64,000 bases of DNA from JASHSH01 sp036490215 (GTDB taxonomy: Bacteria; Pseudomonadota; Alphaproteobacteria; Rhodospirillales; Magnetospirillaceae): positions 1 to 64,000 of the forward strand of contig DASXEH010000081.1 of NCBI GenBank assembly GCA_036490215.1, in the 5' to 3' direction. The notes beneath the pieces are model-generated. The model worked only from the letters and a program-made list of their open reading frames with translations, did no database searches and was not told the DNA's origin. The position numbers and the translations under genes were made by a program. Positions 16,715-23,588 of the stretch are shown here, piece by piece. Every line of letters begins with the position of its first letter. Position 1 is the stretch's first letter.

Positions 16715-17461
16715 ATGGACAATACATCCTATATCGCGCTGTCTCGCGAATCGGCCTTGTGGCGGCAGATGGCGGTCGTGGCCAACAACATGGCCAACGC
16801 CAACACGCCCGGCTTCAAGGCCGAGCAGATGATGTTCACCAGCTACCTGGCCAAGTCCAAGAGCGACCAAACCCCGTTTGGCCGCCAGCTCTCATTCGCC
16901 CAAGACTTCGGCGTCCTGCATGACACCCGCGAAGGCCCCCTCACCCAGACCGGCGACTCGCTCGACATCGCCATTCATGGATCGGGCTATTACACGGTCG
17001 ATACGCCCGGCGGGCAGCGCTATACGCGCGCCGGCCATTTCCGCCTCGACGAGACGGGCATGGTCGTGACCACCGCCGGCTACCCGGTACTGCAAACGAA
17101 TGGCCAGCCGATCGTGCTGGCGCCCGGCGAGACGTCGATTTCGGTCGCCGGCGATGGGACCGTGTCCACCGAGAACGGCCAAGTCGGCATTATCCAAGTT
17201 TCCAACTTCGCCAACGAGCAGCAGATGCAGCCGATGGGCGACGGTACCTACCAGACCTCGCAGACCCCGCAGACGGTGCAGCACCCCAGTGTGGTGCAGG
17301 GGATGCTGGAAGAATCGAACGTTCAGCCTGTGTCCGAAATGACCAACATGCTGAGCATCATGCGTAACTATGAAGGCGTCATGAACATGATCCAGAACGA
17401 GCACGATCGCCAGATGAAGGCGATCGACACCTTGTCTGGCGCTCAGGCGCAGAACGCTTAA
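16715..17461 (+). CDS. flgF: Flagellar proximal rod protein FlgF
   Basis: Rod subunit (248 aa) exported by the flagellar type III system. The start is the ATG at 16715 (MDNTSYIALS); an open frame extends upstream to 16502, but the sigma-54 promoter lies inside it, ruling out that start. The N-terminus has the rod/hook signature MAVVANNMANANTPGFKAEQM, and the C-terminus has the matching helix (MTNMLSIMRNYEGVMNMIQNE). Between them are the beta segments shared with FlgG (GYYTVDTPGGQRYTRAGHF). First gene of flgF-flgG-flgA-flgH; flgG follows after 15 bp. Confidence 0.95.
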   Translation: MDNTSYIALSRESALWRQMAVVANNMANANTPGFKAEQMMFTSYLAKSKSDQTPFGRQLSFAQDFGVLHDTREGPLTQTGDSLDIAIHGSGYYTVDTPGGQRYTRAGHFRLDETGMVVTTAGYPVLQTNGQPIVLAPGETSISVAGDGTVSTENGQVGIIQVSNFANEQQMQPMGDGTYQTSQTPQTVQHPSVVQGMLEESNVQPVSEMTNMLSIMRNYEGVMNMIQNEHDRQMKAIDTLSGAQAQNA

Positions 17462-17476
17462 GGAGGACTTTTCGCC

Positions 17477-18265
17477 ATGATGGCCATGAACATCGCCGCC
17501 ACGGGTATGCAGGCTCAGCAGACCAACGTGGAGGTTATCTCGAACAACATCGCGAACATCAACACCACGGCCTATACGCGGCGCCGTCCGGAGTTCGTCG
17601 ATCTGCTGTACGAGAACCTGAAGCGCATCGGCACCAACTCGTCGGACAACAACACGATCGTCCCGTCGGGCGTGCAGATCGGCCTGGGTGTGAAGACCAA
17701 CGCGGTCTATCGCCTCACGGCGCAGGGCAGCTTGAACAACACCGACAACACGCTCGACCTCGCGATCCAGGGCAAGGGCTACTTCCAGATCACGCTGCCC
17801 AGCGGCGAGACGGCCTATACGCGTGACGGTTCGTTCCAGCTGAGCCCGAGCGGCCAGATCGTCACCCATGATGGCTATACCGTGGTGCCCGGCATCACGA
17901 TCGATACGAAAGCAACCGGCGTGACGATCAACTCGTCGGGCCAGGTTTCGGTCACGCTCGATGGCCAGACCACTGCCTCGGTCGTCGGTCAGTTCCAGCT
18001 GGCCGAGTTCCCGAACGAAGCAGGCCTCGAAGCCCAGGGCGACAACCTCTATCTGCAGACCGCATCGTCGGGCGCCGCTTCGACGGCCAGCCCCGGTTCG
18101 GCGGGTTTCGGCTCGATCCTGCAGGGCTTTCTCGAAACCTCGAACGTCAACGTCGTGTCCGAAATCACCGATCTGATCAGCGCCCAGCGCGCCTATGAAA
18201 TGAACAGCAAGGTGATTCAGGCCTCGGACGAAATGCTGCAAACCGTCAACCAGTTGAAGTCGTAA
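17477..18265 (+). CDS. flgG: Flagellar distal rod protein FlgG
   Basis: Distal rod subunit (262 aa), nearly the standard length. The N-terminus has IAATGMQAQQ and VISNNIANINTTAYTRRR, the latter being the FlgG form of the rod signature. GKGYFQITLPSGETAYTRDGSFQLS marks the central domain, and the C-terminus has NVNVVSEITDLISAQRAYEMNSKV. An AAGGAGG ribosome site lies 11 nt before the ATG, and flgA begins 14 bp after the stop. Two alternative Met codons (1 and 2) are adjacent and make little difference. Confidence 0.97.
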   Translation: MMAMNIAATGMQAQQTNVEVISNNIANINTTAYTRRRPEFVDLLYENLKRIGTNSSDNNTIVPSGVQIGLGVKTNAVYRLTAQGSLNNTDNTLDLAIQGKGYFQITLPSGETAYTRDGSFQLSPSGQIVTHDGYTVVPGITIDTKATGVTINSSGQVSVTLDGQTTASVVGQFQLAEFPNEAGLEAQGDNLYLQTASSGAASTASPGSAGFGSILQGFLETSNVNVVSEITDLISAQRAYEMNSKVIQASDEMLQTVNQLKS

Positions 18266-18279
18266 TACGGGGGACCGCC

Positions 18280-19260
18280 ATGAACTTTCGCCTGCTGCTG
18301 ATCGCCGCCGGTGCGCTTACGGCGGTCCTGCTTTCGGTTCCCGCCTGGGCGGATGCGATTCTGCGTCCGGCTGCGGTGGTGACCGGCGACAATATCCGTT
18401 TGGGCGACCTGTTCGATGGCGTCGGCGACAAAGCCAACACCTTTGTCGCCAGGGCGCCGGCGCCGGGCCACAAGGCGATTGTCGACGCCGACTGGCTGCA
18501 TCGCGTGGCGACGCTCAACGGCATCGACTGGAGCACCGACGATCCATTCCTGGAAATCGTGATCGACCGCCCCGGTATGACCATCGGGCACGAACGCATC
18601 CAGCAGGAAATCGCCGCGGCTCTGGCCGAAAAGGGCGTTTCAGCCGACGAGCAGATCGACATCGCCAACCATGATCTGAGCCTGGTGATCCCCGCCGACG
18701 CTCCGGCCACCGTTGCGGTGCGCGACTTGATCTATGACGAGACGACCAAGCACTTCAGCGCCATCATCGAAGCGCCGGCCGACAGCCAGACGCCGTCGCG
18801 CGTTTCGGTGGCGGGCATCGTTCGCGTGATGATCGACGTCCCGACGATCGCCCATCCGATCGGCCGTGACGACGTGATCGCCACGCGCGATCTGACCTTC
18901 GCGCGCATGCGCAAGGATGCCGTTCGCCGCGATGCCGTTCTCGATGTCGATCAGATCATCGGCATGTCGCCGCGCGGCACCTTGCGGACCGGCCAGACGA
19001 TCACGCTTGCCGATCTGCAGAAGCCGGTTTCCGTTGCCCGCGGCGCGTTGATCACCATCGAATTGAAATCGGGTGGGATGCTGTTGACCGTGCAAGGCCG
19101 CGCCAACGAGGCGGGTGCCATCGGCGATGTCATCAAGGTCACCAATACCCGCAGCAACCTGATTGTACCGGCGCGCGTCGAAGGTCCTAACCTCGTCAGC
19201 GTCGGCGTCGGTGTCACCCCGGTGCCTGCCACCAATGGTGGCCTGGCGATGGCCAATTGA
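18280..19260 (+). CDS. flgA: Flagellar P-ring assembly chaperone FlgA
   Basis: Periplasmic chaperone (326 aa) for FlgI during P-ring formation. Residues 1-23 form a signal peptide ending in AWA. The C-terminal half shows the SAF-type domain: RDDVIATRDLTFARMR, IIGMSPRGTLRTGQTITLADLQKP and a final VQGRANEAGAIGDVIKV. At 326 aa it is at the long end of the family, like other alphaproteobacterial FlgA proteins. It lies between flgG and flgH, and its stop is 11 bp from the flgH start. Confidence 0.93.
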   Translation: MNFRLLLIAAGALTAVLLSVPAWADAILRPAAVVTGDNIRLGDLFDGVGDKANTFVARAPAPGHKAIVDADWLHRVATLNGIDWSTDDPFLEIVIDRPGMTIGHERIQQEIAAALAEKGVSADEQIDIANHDLSLVIPADAPATVAVRDLIYDETTKHFSAIIEAPADSQTPSRVSVAGIVRVMIDVPTIAHPIGRDDVIATRDLTFARMRKDAVRRDAVLDVDQIIGMSPRGTLRTGQTITLADLQKPVSVARGALITIELKSGGMLLTVQGRANEAGAIGDVIKVTNTRSNLIVPARVEGPNLVSVGVGVTPVPATNGGLAMAN

Positions 19261-19271
19261 GGAGCCCCGTG

Positions 19272-20033
19272 ATGAAAACCCAAACCAGCCGGATGGCTCT
19301 GCGGGTGGCGGCACTGGCCGCCATCGCTGCCCTGACGAGCTGCAATACGCTCGAGAAGCTGTCGGAAGTCGGTGAGCCGCCGAAGACCTCGGCCGTCCAG
19401 GACCCGACCAAGGCGCCCGGCTATCAGCCGGTGAGCATGCCGATGCCCGCGCCCACGACACCGAGCGCAGGCGTCAATTCGCTGTGGCGTCCCGGCGCAC
19501 GCGATTTCCTCAAGGATCAGCGTGCCAGTGAAGTGGGCGACATCATCACCGTGCAGGTCAGCCAAACCGATGCCGCGACTTTGAACAACAACACCAAGGC
19601 GGTCTCGGCCAATTCCGACGACGCCGCTTCGGGCTTCGTGTTCCTGGGCCTGGAAAACAGCCTGCACAAGATCCTGCCGAGCAGCGTGAGTCCGACCAAC
19701 CTGTTCAGCTTCGGCTCGACCAGCACCGTCAACGGCACCGGCACCCTGCAGCGTAACGAAACCGTCACGATGAACGTCGCGGCGATGGTCACGCAGAAAC
19801 TGCCCAACGGCAATCTGGTGATCTCAGGGTCGCAAGAGATGCGCGTGAACTCTGAACTGCGTCAGGTTTCGATCCAGGGCATCATCCGGCCGCAGGACAT
19901 TGCATCGGGTAATACCATCAACTCCGACCAGATCGCCGAAGCGCGGATCGTCTATGGCGGCCGCGGCACGCTCTCCGACGTGCAGTCGGCACGTTGGGGT
20001 CAACAGCTCTGGGACGACATCTCGCCGTTCTGA
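19272..20033 (+). CDS. flgH: Flagellar L-ring lipoprotein FlgH
   Basis: Outer-membrane L-ring subunit (253 aa). The start is the ATG at 19272, with GGAG 8 nt upstream; in-frame TTG and GTG codons just before it are less likely. The lipobox LTSC places the acylated Cys at residue 24. Family features follow: SLWRPGARDFLKDQRASEVGDIITVQV, the TLNNNTKA segment and the C-terminal EARIVYGGRGTLSDVQSARWGQQLWDD. It is the last gene of the operon and is followed by a strong bidirectional terminator. Confidence 0.96.
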   Translation: MKTQTSRMALRVAALAAIAALTSCNTLEKLSEVGEPPKTSAVQDPTKAPGYQPVSMPMPAPTTPSAGVNSLWRPGARDFLKDQRASEVGDIITVQVSQTDAATLNNNTKAVSANSDDAASGFVFLGLENSLHKILPSSVSPTNLFSFGSTSTVNGTGTLQRNETVTMNVAAMVTQKLPNGNLVISGSQEMRVNSELRQVSIQGIIRPQDIASGNTINSDQIAEARIVYGGRGTLSDVQSARWGQQLWDDISPF

Positions 20034-20049
20034 ACGAGCGTCCCAGCAA

Positions 20050-20087
20050 AAAGGGCGGTTCCCAGTGGAACCGCCCTTTGTATTTTT
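20050..20087. terminator. Bidirectional rho-independent terminator between flgH and dksA
   Basis: A perfect 13-bp stem (20050-20062 with 20067-20079, AAAGGGCGGTTCC pairing with GGAACCGCCCTTT) closes a 4-nt CAGT loop. On the + strand it is followed by GTATTTTT; read on the - strand the stem runs into CCCTTTTTG. It therefore suits both converging units, flgH from the left and dksA from the right. Confidence 0.92.
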
Positions 20088-20116
20088 GGCCGCGAAACGG
20101 CGACGTGACGAACCCG

Positions 20117-20533
20117 CTATTCCTCGCGATGGGTGCGTTCGAGACGCTCGTGACGTTCCTGCGCTTCGATCGACAAAGTCGCGATCGGGCGGGCGTCGAG
20201 ACGACGGACACCGATCGGTTCATTGGTCTCTTCGCAGTAGCCATAACTGCCGTCTTCGATCCGCCCCAGCGCCGCATCGATCTTGGCGATCAGCTTGCGG
20301 GCACGGTCACGGGTGCGCAGTTCCAGCGCCCGATCGGCTTCGGCTTGCGCACGATCGGCGATGTCAGCCTCTTGCAAGCCGCCCTCTTGCAGATGCGCAA
20401 GGGTTTCGTCGGCTTCTTTGAGGAGTTCGGCGCGCCAGCGGATCAGCTTTTGCCGAAAATATTCACGCTGGACGTCATTCATAAACTCTTCGTCATCGGA
20501 CGGATGGTAATCGGGCGGCAAAGTAACGGTCAT
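20117..20533 (-). CDS. dksA: DksA-family transcription factor, zinc-cysteine-poor
   Basis: An RNA-polymerase secondary-channel protein (138 aa) that works with ppGpp. The start at 20533 (MTVTLPPDYHP) has GGGGAGAGA just upstream. It has the long coiled coil with the tip motif D57-IA-D60-R-A62, equivalent to the essential DPVDRA of E. coli DksA, and the globular segment YGYCEETNEP to RRLDARPIATLSIEAQERHE. Only one Cys (C100) of the four zinc ligands remains, as in other alphaproteobacterial DksA proteins. It sits between flgH and fliX on the opposite strand to the flg genes. Confidence 0.92.
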   Translation of the reverse strand: MTVTLPPDYHPSDDEEFMNDVQREYFRQKLIRWRAELLKEADETLAHLQEGGLQEADIADRAQAEADRALELRTRDRARKLIAKIDAALGRIEDGSYGYCEETNEPIGVRRLDARPIATLSIEAQERHERLERTHREE

Positions 20534-20664
20534 TCTCTCCCCGCAACTCCGGGACCAGTCGCGCCGGGAATATACGGATCGGACCCCGGCCAAGCAAGGC
20601 CCGCGTGAACCCCCGGTCAACTTACCGGACCGTCTGAAAAGAAAGGATTTTTGACAGTTCCGAA

Positions 20665-21105
20665 CTAGCCGGGCTTGCGCGAGAGCTTGGCGAGTTCGAC
20701 CTCGGCCCGAAGCTCGATTTCGTCAAGCACGGCGGCCAGACGCGGATCGGCCACCTTGTCGCGCCGAGCCCGGACCATCTGGGCCAGTTGGATCAGCCGG
20801 TCCTTAGGCACCACGCCGATCAGCAGGGCATGCCGCAATTCATCCAGGCGATCGAGAATGTCTTCGCCCCGGCGTAGAAGCCGGCGGCGCACATCTTCCT
20901 CGACGTCGCCGCCCACGGCCTGCGCCGCCAGCAACGCGTCAACGCTGGCGACGGCGGCCGGCGCGTCGATCGTCGGGGTTTCGTCGACTTGCTCGGGCCC
21001 CCCGCCAAGCTGCTTGGCGAAGTTGTCCGTCGACGACTTGTCGGTCTTGCCCGTCTTCCGAACTTGGGACGGACCGGCCGAGTTTCCGGGGCCGGAAACT
21101 TTCAT
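20665..21105 (-). CDS. fliX: Flagellar assembly regulator FliX
   Basis: A 146-aa protein with the FliX N-terminus MKVSGPGNS, a variable linker, and a helical C-terminal domain (DALLAAQAVGGDVEEDVRRRLLRRGEDILDRLDELRHALL and the following helices). In Caulobacter, FliX couples completion of the early basal body to sigma-54-dependent transcription by controlling the activator FlbD. As there, the gene is divergent from flgI. That arrangement supports FlbD-type control of the two sigma-54 promoters in this window, although flbD itself is not visible. Confidence 0.92.
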   Translation of the reverse strand: MKVSGPGNSAGPSQVRKTGKTDKSSTDNFAKQLGGGPEQVDETPTIDAPAAVASVDALLAAQAVGGDVEEDVRRRLLRRGEDILDRLDELRHALLIGVVPKDRLIQLAQMVRARRDKVADPRLAAVLDEIELRAEVELAKLSRKPG

Positions 21106-21293
21106 ACCTTACGCGCACCTGCGTCCATGGATGTCGGCGGAGTTTATACCGCGGCGCAAAGCGTTGAAAGCGGGATAAGCCAATGAGAGGCAGGAAGAAT
21201 TTGCCGAGCGGGCGGCGCGGATTGCCGGTGGAACGAGGCCTATATAGGCGCAGAAAACCCCGATTAATGGGCATTTTATGGGTCTTTTACCCC

Positions 21294-21309
21294 TGGCACG
21301 GCATTCGCA
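21294..21309 (+). promoter_or_regulatory. Sigma-54 (-24/-12) promoter of the flgI operon
   Basis: TGGCACGGCATTCGCA matches TGGCACG-N4-TTGCW except for one base, with invariant GG and GC at correct spacing. The -12 GC is at 21307-21308, giving a start near 21319, about 51 nt before the flgI ATG at 21370. Two TTGCCG hexamers lie upstream at 21201-21206 and 21222-21227. Confidence 0.82.
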
Positions 21310-21369
21310 TTGCTGGGACCGGAATTACCCCCACTGCGTCTTGGGCACGGCAGGGACGAGGAGAGAGCA

Positions 21370-22515
21370 ATGATCCGGGTTCGTATTCCCAGCCTTCCCT
21401 TCCACCGCCTTCTGGCGGCGCTGACCCTGTGCGCGATGGCCTTCGCAGCCCAGCCCGCACATGCCGTGTCGCGCATTAAGGATGTGGGCGACTTCGAAGG
21501 CGTCCGCGACAACTTGCTGGTCGGCTACGGCTTGGTGGTGGGTCTGCCGAATACGGGCGACAACGTGCAGAACGACGCATACACCCGCGCGTCCTTGATG
21601 GGCATGTTGCAGCGCCTCGGCATCTTCACCTATGACCAGACGCAGCAAATCCTGCCGAAGAACATCGCCTCGGTGATGGTGACGGCCAAACTGCCGGCCT
21701 TCTCCCGCCCGGGCAGCACCATCGACGTTCAAGTCAGTGCGCTCGGTGACGCGACCAGCCTGGTCGGCGGCACCCTGCTAGTGACGCCCCTGGTCGCCGC
21801 CGATGGCGACGTCTATGCCGTCTCCCAGGGCCAGCTGACCACCGGCGGTTACGCCGCTTCGGGTCAGGCCGGCTCGGTACAGAAGGCCATCCCGACTTCG
21901 GGCCGTATCGCCAATGGCGGCATCGTCGAGCGCGAAGTCTCGTTCGATATGTCGAAGATGCAGGCCGTCTATATCCAGCTGCGCAATCCCGACTTCACCA
22001 CCGCCCGGCGCGTGGCCCAGGCGATCAACGCGTTCCTGGGTACCGAGGCCGCGGCGCCGACCGATCCCTCCAACGTCCGTCTGACGGTGCCCGCGCGCTA
22101 TAACGGCAACACGGTTGCGCTGATCACCGATATCGAGCAACTGGCCGTGGAGCCCGATTCGACTGCACGCGTGGTTATCGACGAACACACGGGCACGATC
22201 GTGATCGGCGACAATGTGCGCATCAGCCCCGTCGCGATCGCCCAGGGTAATCTGACCATCCGCATCACCGAGACGCCGCAAGTCTCGCAGCCGGCGCCGT
22301 TCTCGACCACGGGCACGACGACCACGGTCGCGCGCACCGACATCAATGTCGACGAAGGCCAGCAGAACAAATTGGCCGTCCTGCCGTCCGGCGTGACGCT
22401 GCAAGAACTGGTCAATGGGCTCAACGCGCTGGGCATCGGTCCGCGCGATCTGCTGACCATCCTTCAAGCGGTGAAAACCGCCGGCGCGCTGCAAGCCGAC
22501 ATCGAGGTGATGTAA
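21370..22515 (+). CDS. flgI: Flagellar P-ring protein FlgI
   Basis: Periplasmic P-ring subunit (381 aa), normal length. The true start is the ATG at 21370, preceded by GAGGAGAG; the frame is open further upstream but that overlaps the promoter. A signal peptide ends in PAHA. Family hallmarks follow directly: RIKDVGDFEGVRDNLLVGYGLVVGLPNTGDNV, GSTIDVQVSALGDATSLVGGTL and near the end LQELVNGLNALGIGPRDLLTILQAVK. It heads the operon flgI-flgJ-flgN-like-flgK-flgL, in which the first three genes abut or overlap. Confidence 0.97.
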   Translation: MIRVRIPSLPFHRLLAALTLCAMAFAAQPAHAVSRIKDVGDFEGVRDNLLVGYGLVVGLPNTGDNVQNDAYTRASLMGMLQRLGIFTYDQTQQILPKNIASVMVTAKLPAFSRPGSTIDVQVSALGDATSLVGGTLLVTPLVAADGDVYAVSQGQLTTGGYAASGQAGSVQKAIPTSGRIANGGIVEREVSFDMSKMQAVYIQLRNPDFTTARRVAQAINAFLGTEAAAPTDPSNVRLTVPARYNGNTVALITDIEQLAVEPDSTARVVIDEHTGTIVIGDNVRISPVAIAQGNLTIRITETPQVSQPAPFSTTGTTTTVARTDINVDEGQQNKLAVLPSGVTLQELVNGLNALGIGPRDLLTILQAVKTAGALQADIEVM

Positions 22516-22516
22516 G

Positions 22517-22849
22517 ATGGACGCGGGACTTTCCGCCCTGGCCGGCAACGCCAACCTGGCCCTTTCCAGCAGCCAGCAGACGCCGACCACCAAGATCGGC
22601 GGCACCACCAATCTGGCCTCGGCCAAGAAGACGGCACAGGACTTCGAGACCTTCTTCGCCTCGCAGGTGCTCGACCAGATGTTCTCCGATGTCAAGACCG
22701 ACGGCATGTTCGGCGGCGGCCATGGCGAAGAGATGTTCCGTTCGCTATTGCTCGATCAATACGCCAAGAAAATCGGCGCCGCCGGCAGCTTCGGCATTGG
22801 CGCTCAGGTTTTGAAGTCGATGCTGGCGCAGCAGGAGGTGGCATCGTGA
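22517..22849 (+). CDS. flgJ: Rod-binding protein (FlgJ N-terminal domain only)
   Basis: A 110-aa protein equal to the N-terminal rod-binding domain of FlgJ, which acts as a rod-capping scaffold. The family pattern is clear: AQDFETFFASQVLDQMFSDV followed by FGGGHGEEMFRSLLLDQYAKKI. The C-terminal muramidase domain of enterobacterial FlgJ is absent, as is usual in alphaproteobacteria, so another enzyme must open the cell wall. It begins 1 bp after flgI and its stop overlaps the next GTG start by 4 bp. Confidence 0.9.
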   Translation: MDAGLSALAGNANLALSSSQQTPTTKIGGTTNLASAKKTAQDFETFFASQVLDQMFSDVKTDGMFGGGHGEEMFRSLLLDQYAKKIGAAGSFGIGAQVLKSMLAQQEVAS

Positions 22850-23577
22850 AGCCGCTGCCCAAGCCGCCATCCAAAACTCCGCCCCGCGGCGGCCCAATGT
22901 CGCCACCCCCTGCGCGACTCGCGGTGCCGCTACCGCCTACGGCTCCGGGACAGGCGCCGAGAGGCCCGGTGCCGTTGGCTGCTGTTCCGAACACCAGCCC
23001 CAGGCTGCCGCCAGTCGGCGGTCGCCCGGGTATGCCCGCGCAGGGGCAGCGTCCTGGCGTCACGGCGTCGCACCCCGCCGTTCAGACACCCCCGCTTCCC
23101 GGCAGCCCCTCCGGCATGGCACGAACCGCGCGCGTGGCCGCTGCGGGCGCCACCGGTACCGTGAGCGGCGTGATCGAGGCCGTGCGTCTGATGGATGACG
23201 TACTCGCGGAAGAGAATCAGGTTTTGCGCCGCCATGATGCCCGCGCCGCGGCGGCGTTGCAGGAGCGCAAGACGGCCGCCACACGTCTCTATCACGAGCG
23301 CATGCGCGTTCTCGCGCGCGATACGGAAGCCGCCCGGACGATGGAACCTGAGCAGAAGGCGCAATTGATCGCCTTGGCTCAGGGGCTCGACGAGCGCGTA
23401 AAGGAGAATGCGATCCTGCTGAAGGCGACGATGGATTCGATCGACCGCCTGTTCTCGGCGATAAATCACGCCGCGCAGCAGCATGTGCAGAAAGAAGTGA
23501 ACTACTCGCGCGGCGGCCGGGTCGCGCCTTCGGCCGCGCAAGGCGCGGCGTCGATCGCTTTCAACCGGACGGTCTGA
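22846..23577 (+). CDS. FlgN-like hook-filament-junction chaperone with Pro-rich N-terminus
   Basis: A 243-aa protein. The GTG start overlaps the previous stop and has AGGAGG 7 nt upstream, so the long N-terminus appears real. Residues 1-90 are Pro/Ala/Gly-rich with almost no predicted secondary structure. From about 105 on it is helical: IEAVRLMDDVLAEENQVLRRH, ALQERKTAATRLY, and a final helix ending ATMDSIDRLFSAINHAAQQHV. That helical part resembles FlgN, the export chaperone for FlgK and FlgL, and it stands directly before flgK. The assignment rests on position and pattern; standard FlgN is about 140-160 aa and lacks the leader. Confidence 0.7.
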   Translation: MKPLPKPPSKTPPRGGPMSPPPARLAVPLPPTAPGQAPRGPVPLAAVPNTSPRLPPVGGRPGMPAQGQRPGVTASHPAVQTPPLPGSPSGMARTARVAAAGATGTVSGVIEAVRLMDDVLAEENQVLRRHDARAAAALQERKTAATRLYHERMRVLARDTEAARTMEPEQKAQLIALAQGLDERVKENAILLKATMDSIDRLFSAINHAAQQHVQKEVNYSRGGRVAPSAAQGAASIAFNRTV

Positions 23578-23588
23578 GGAACCGCGTC

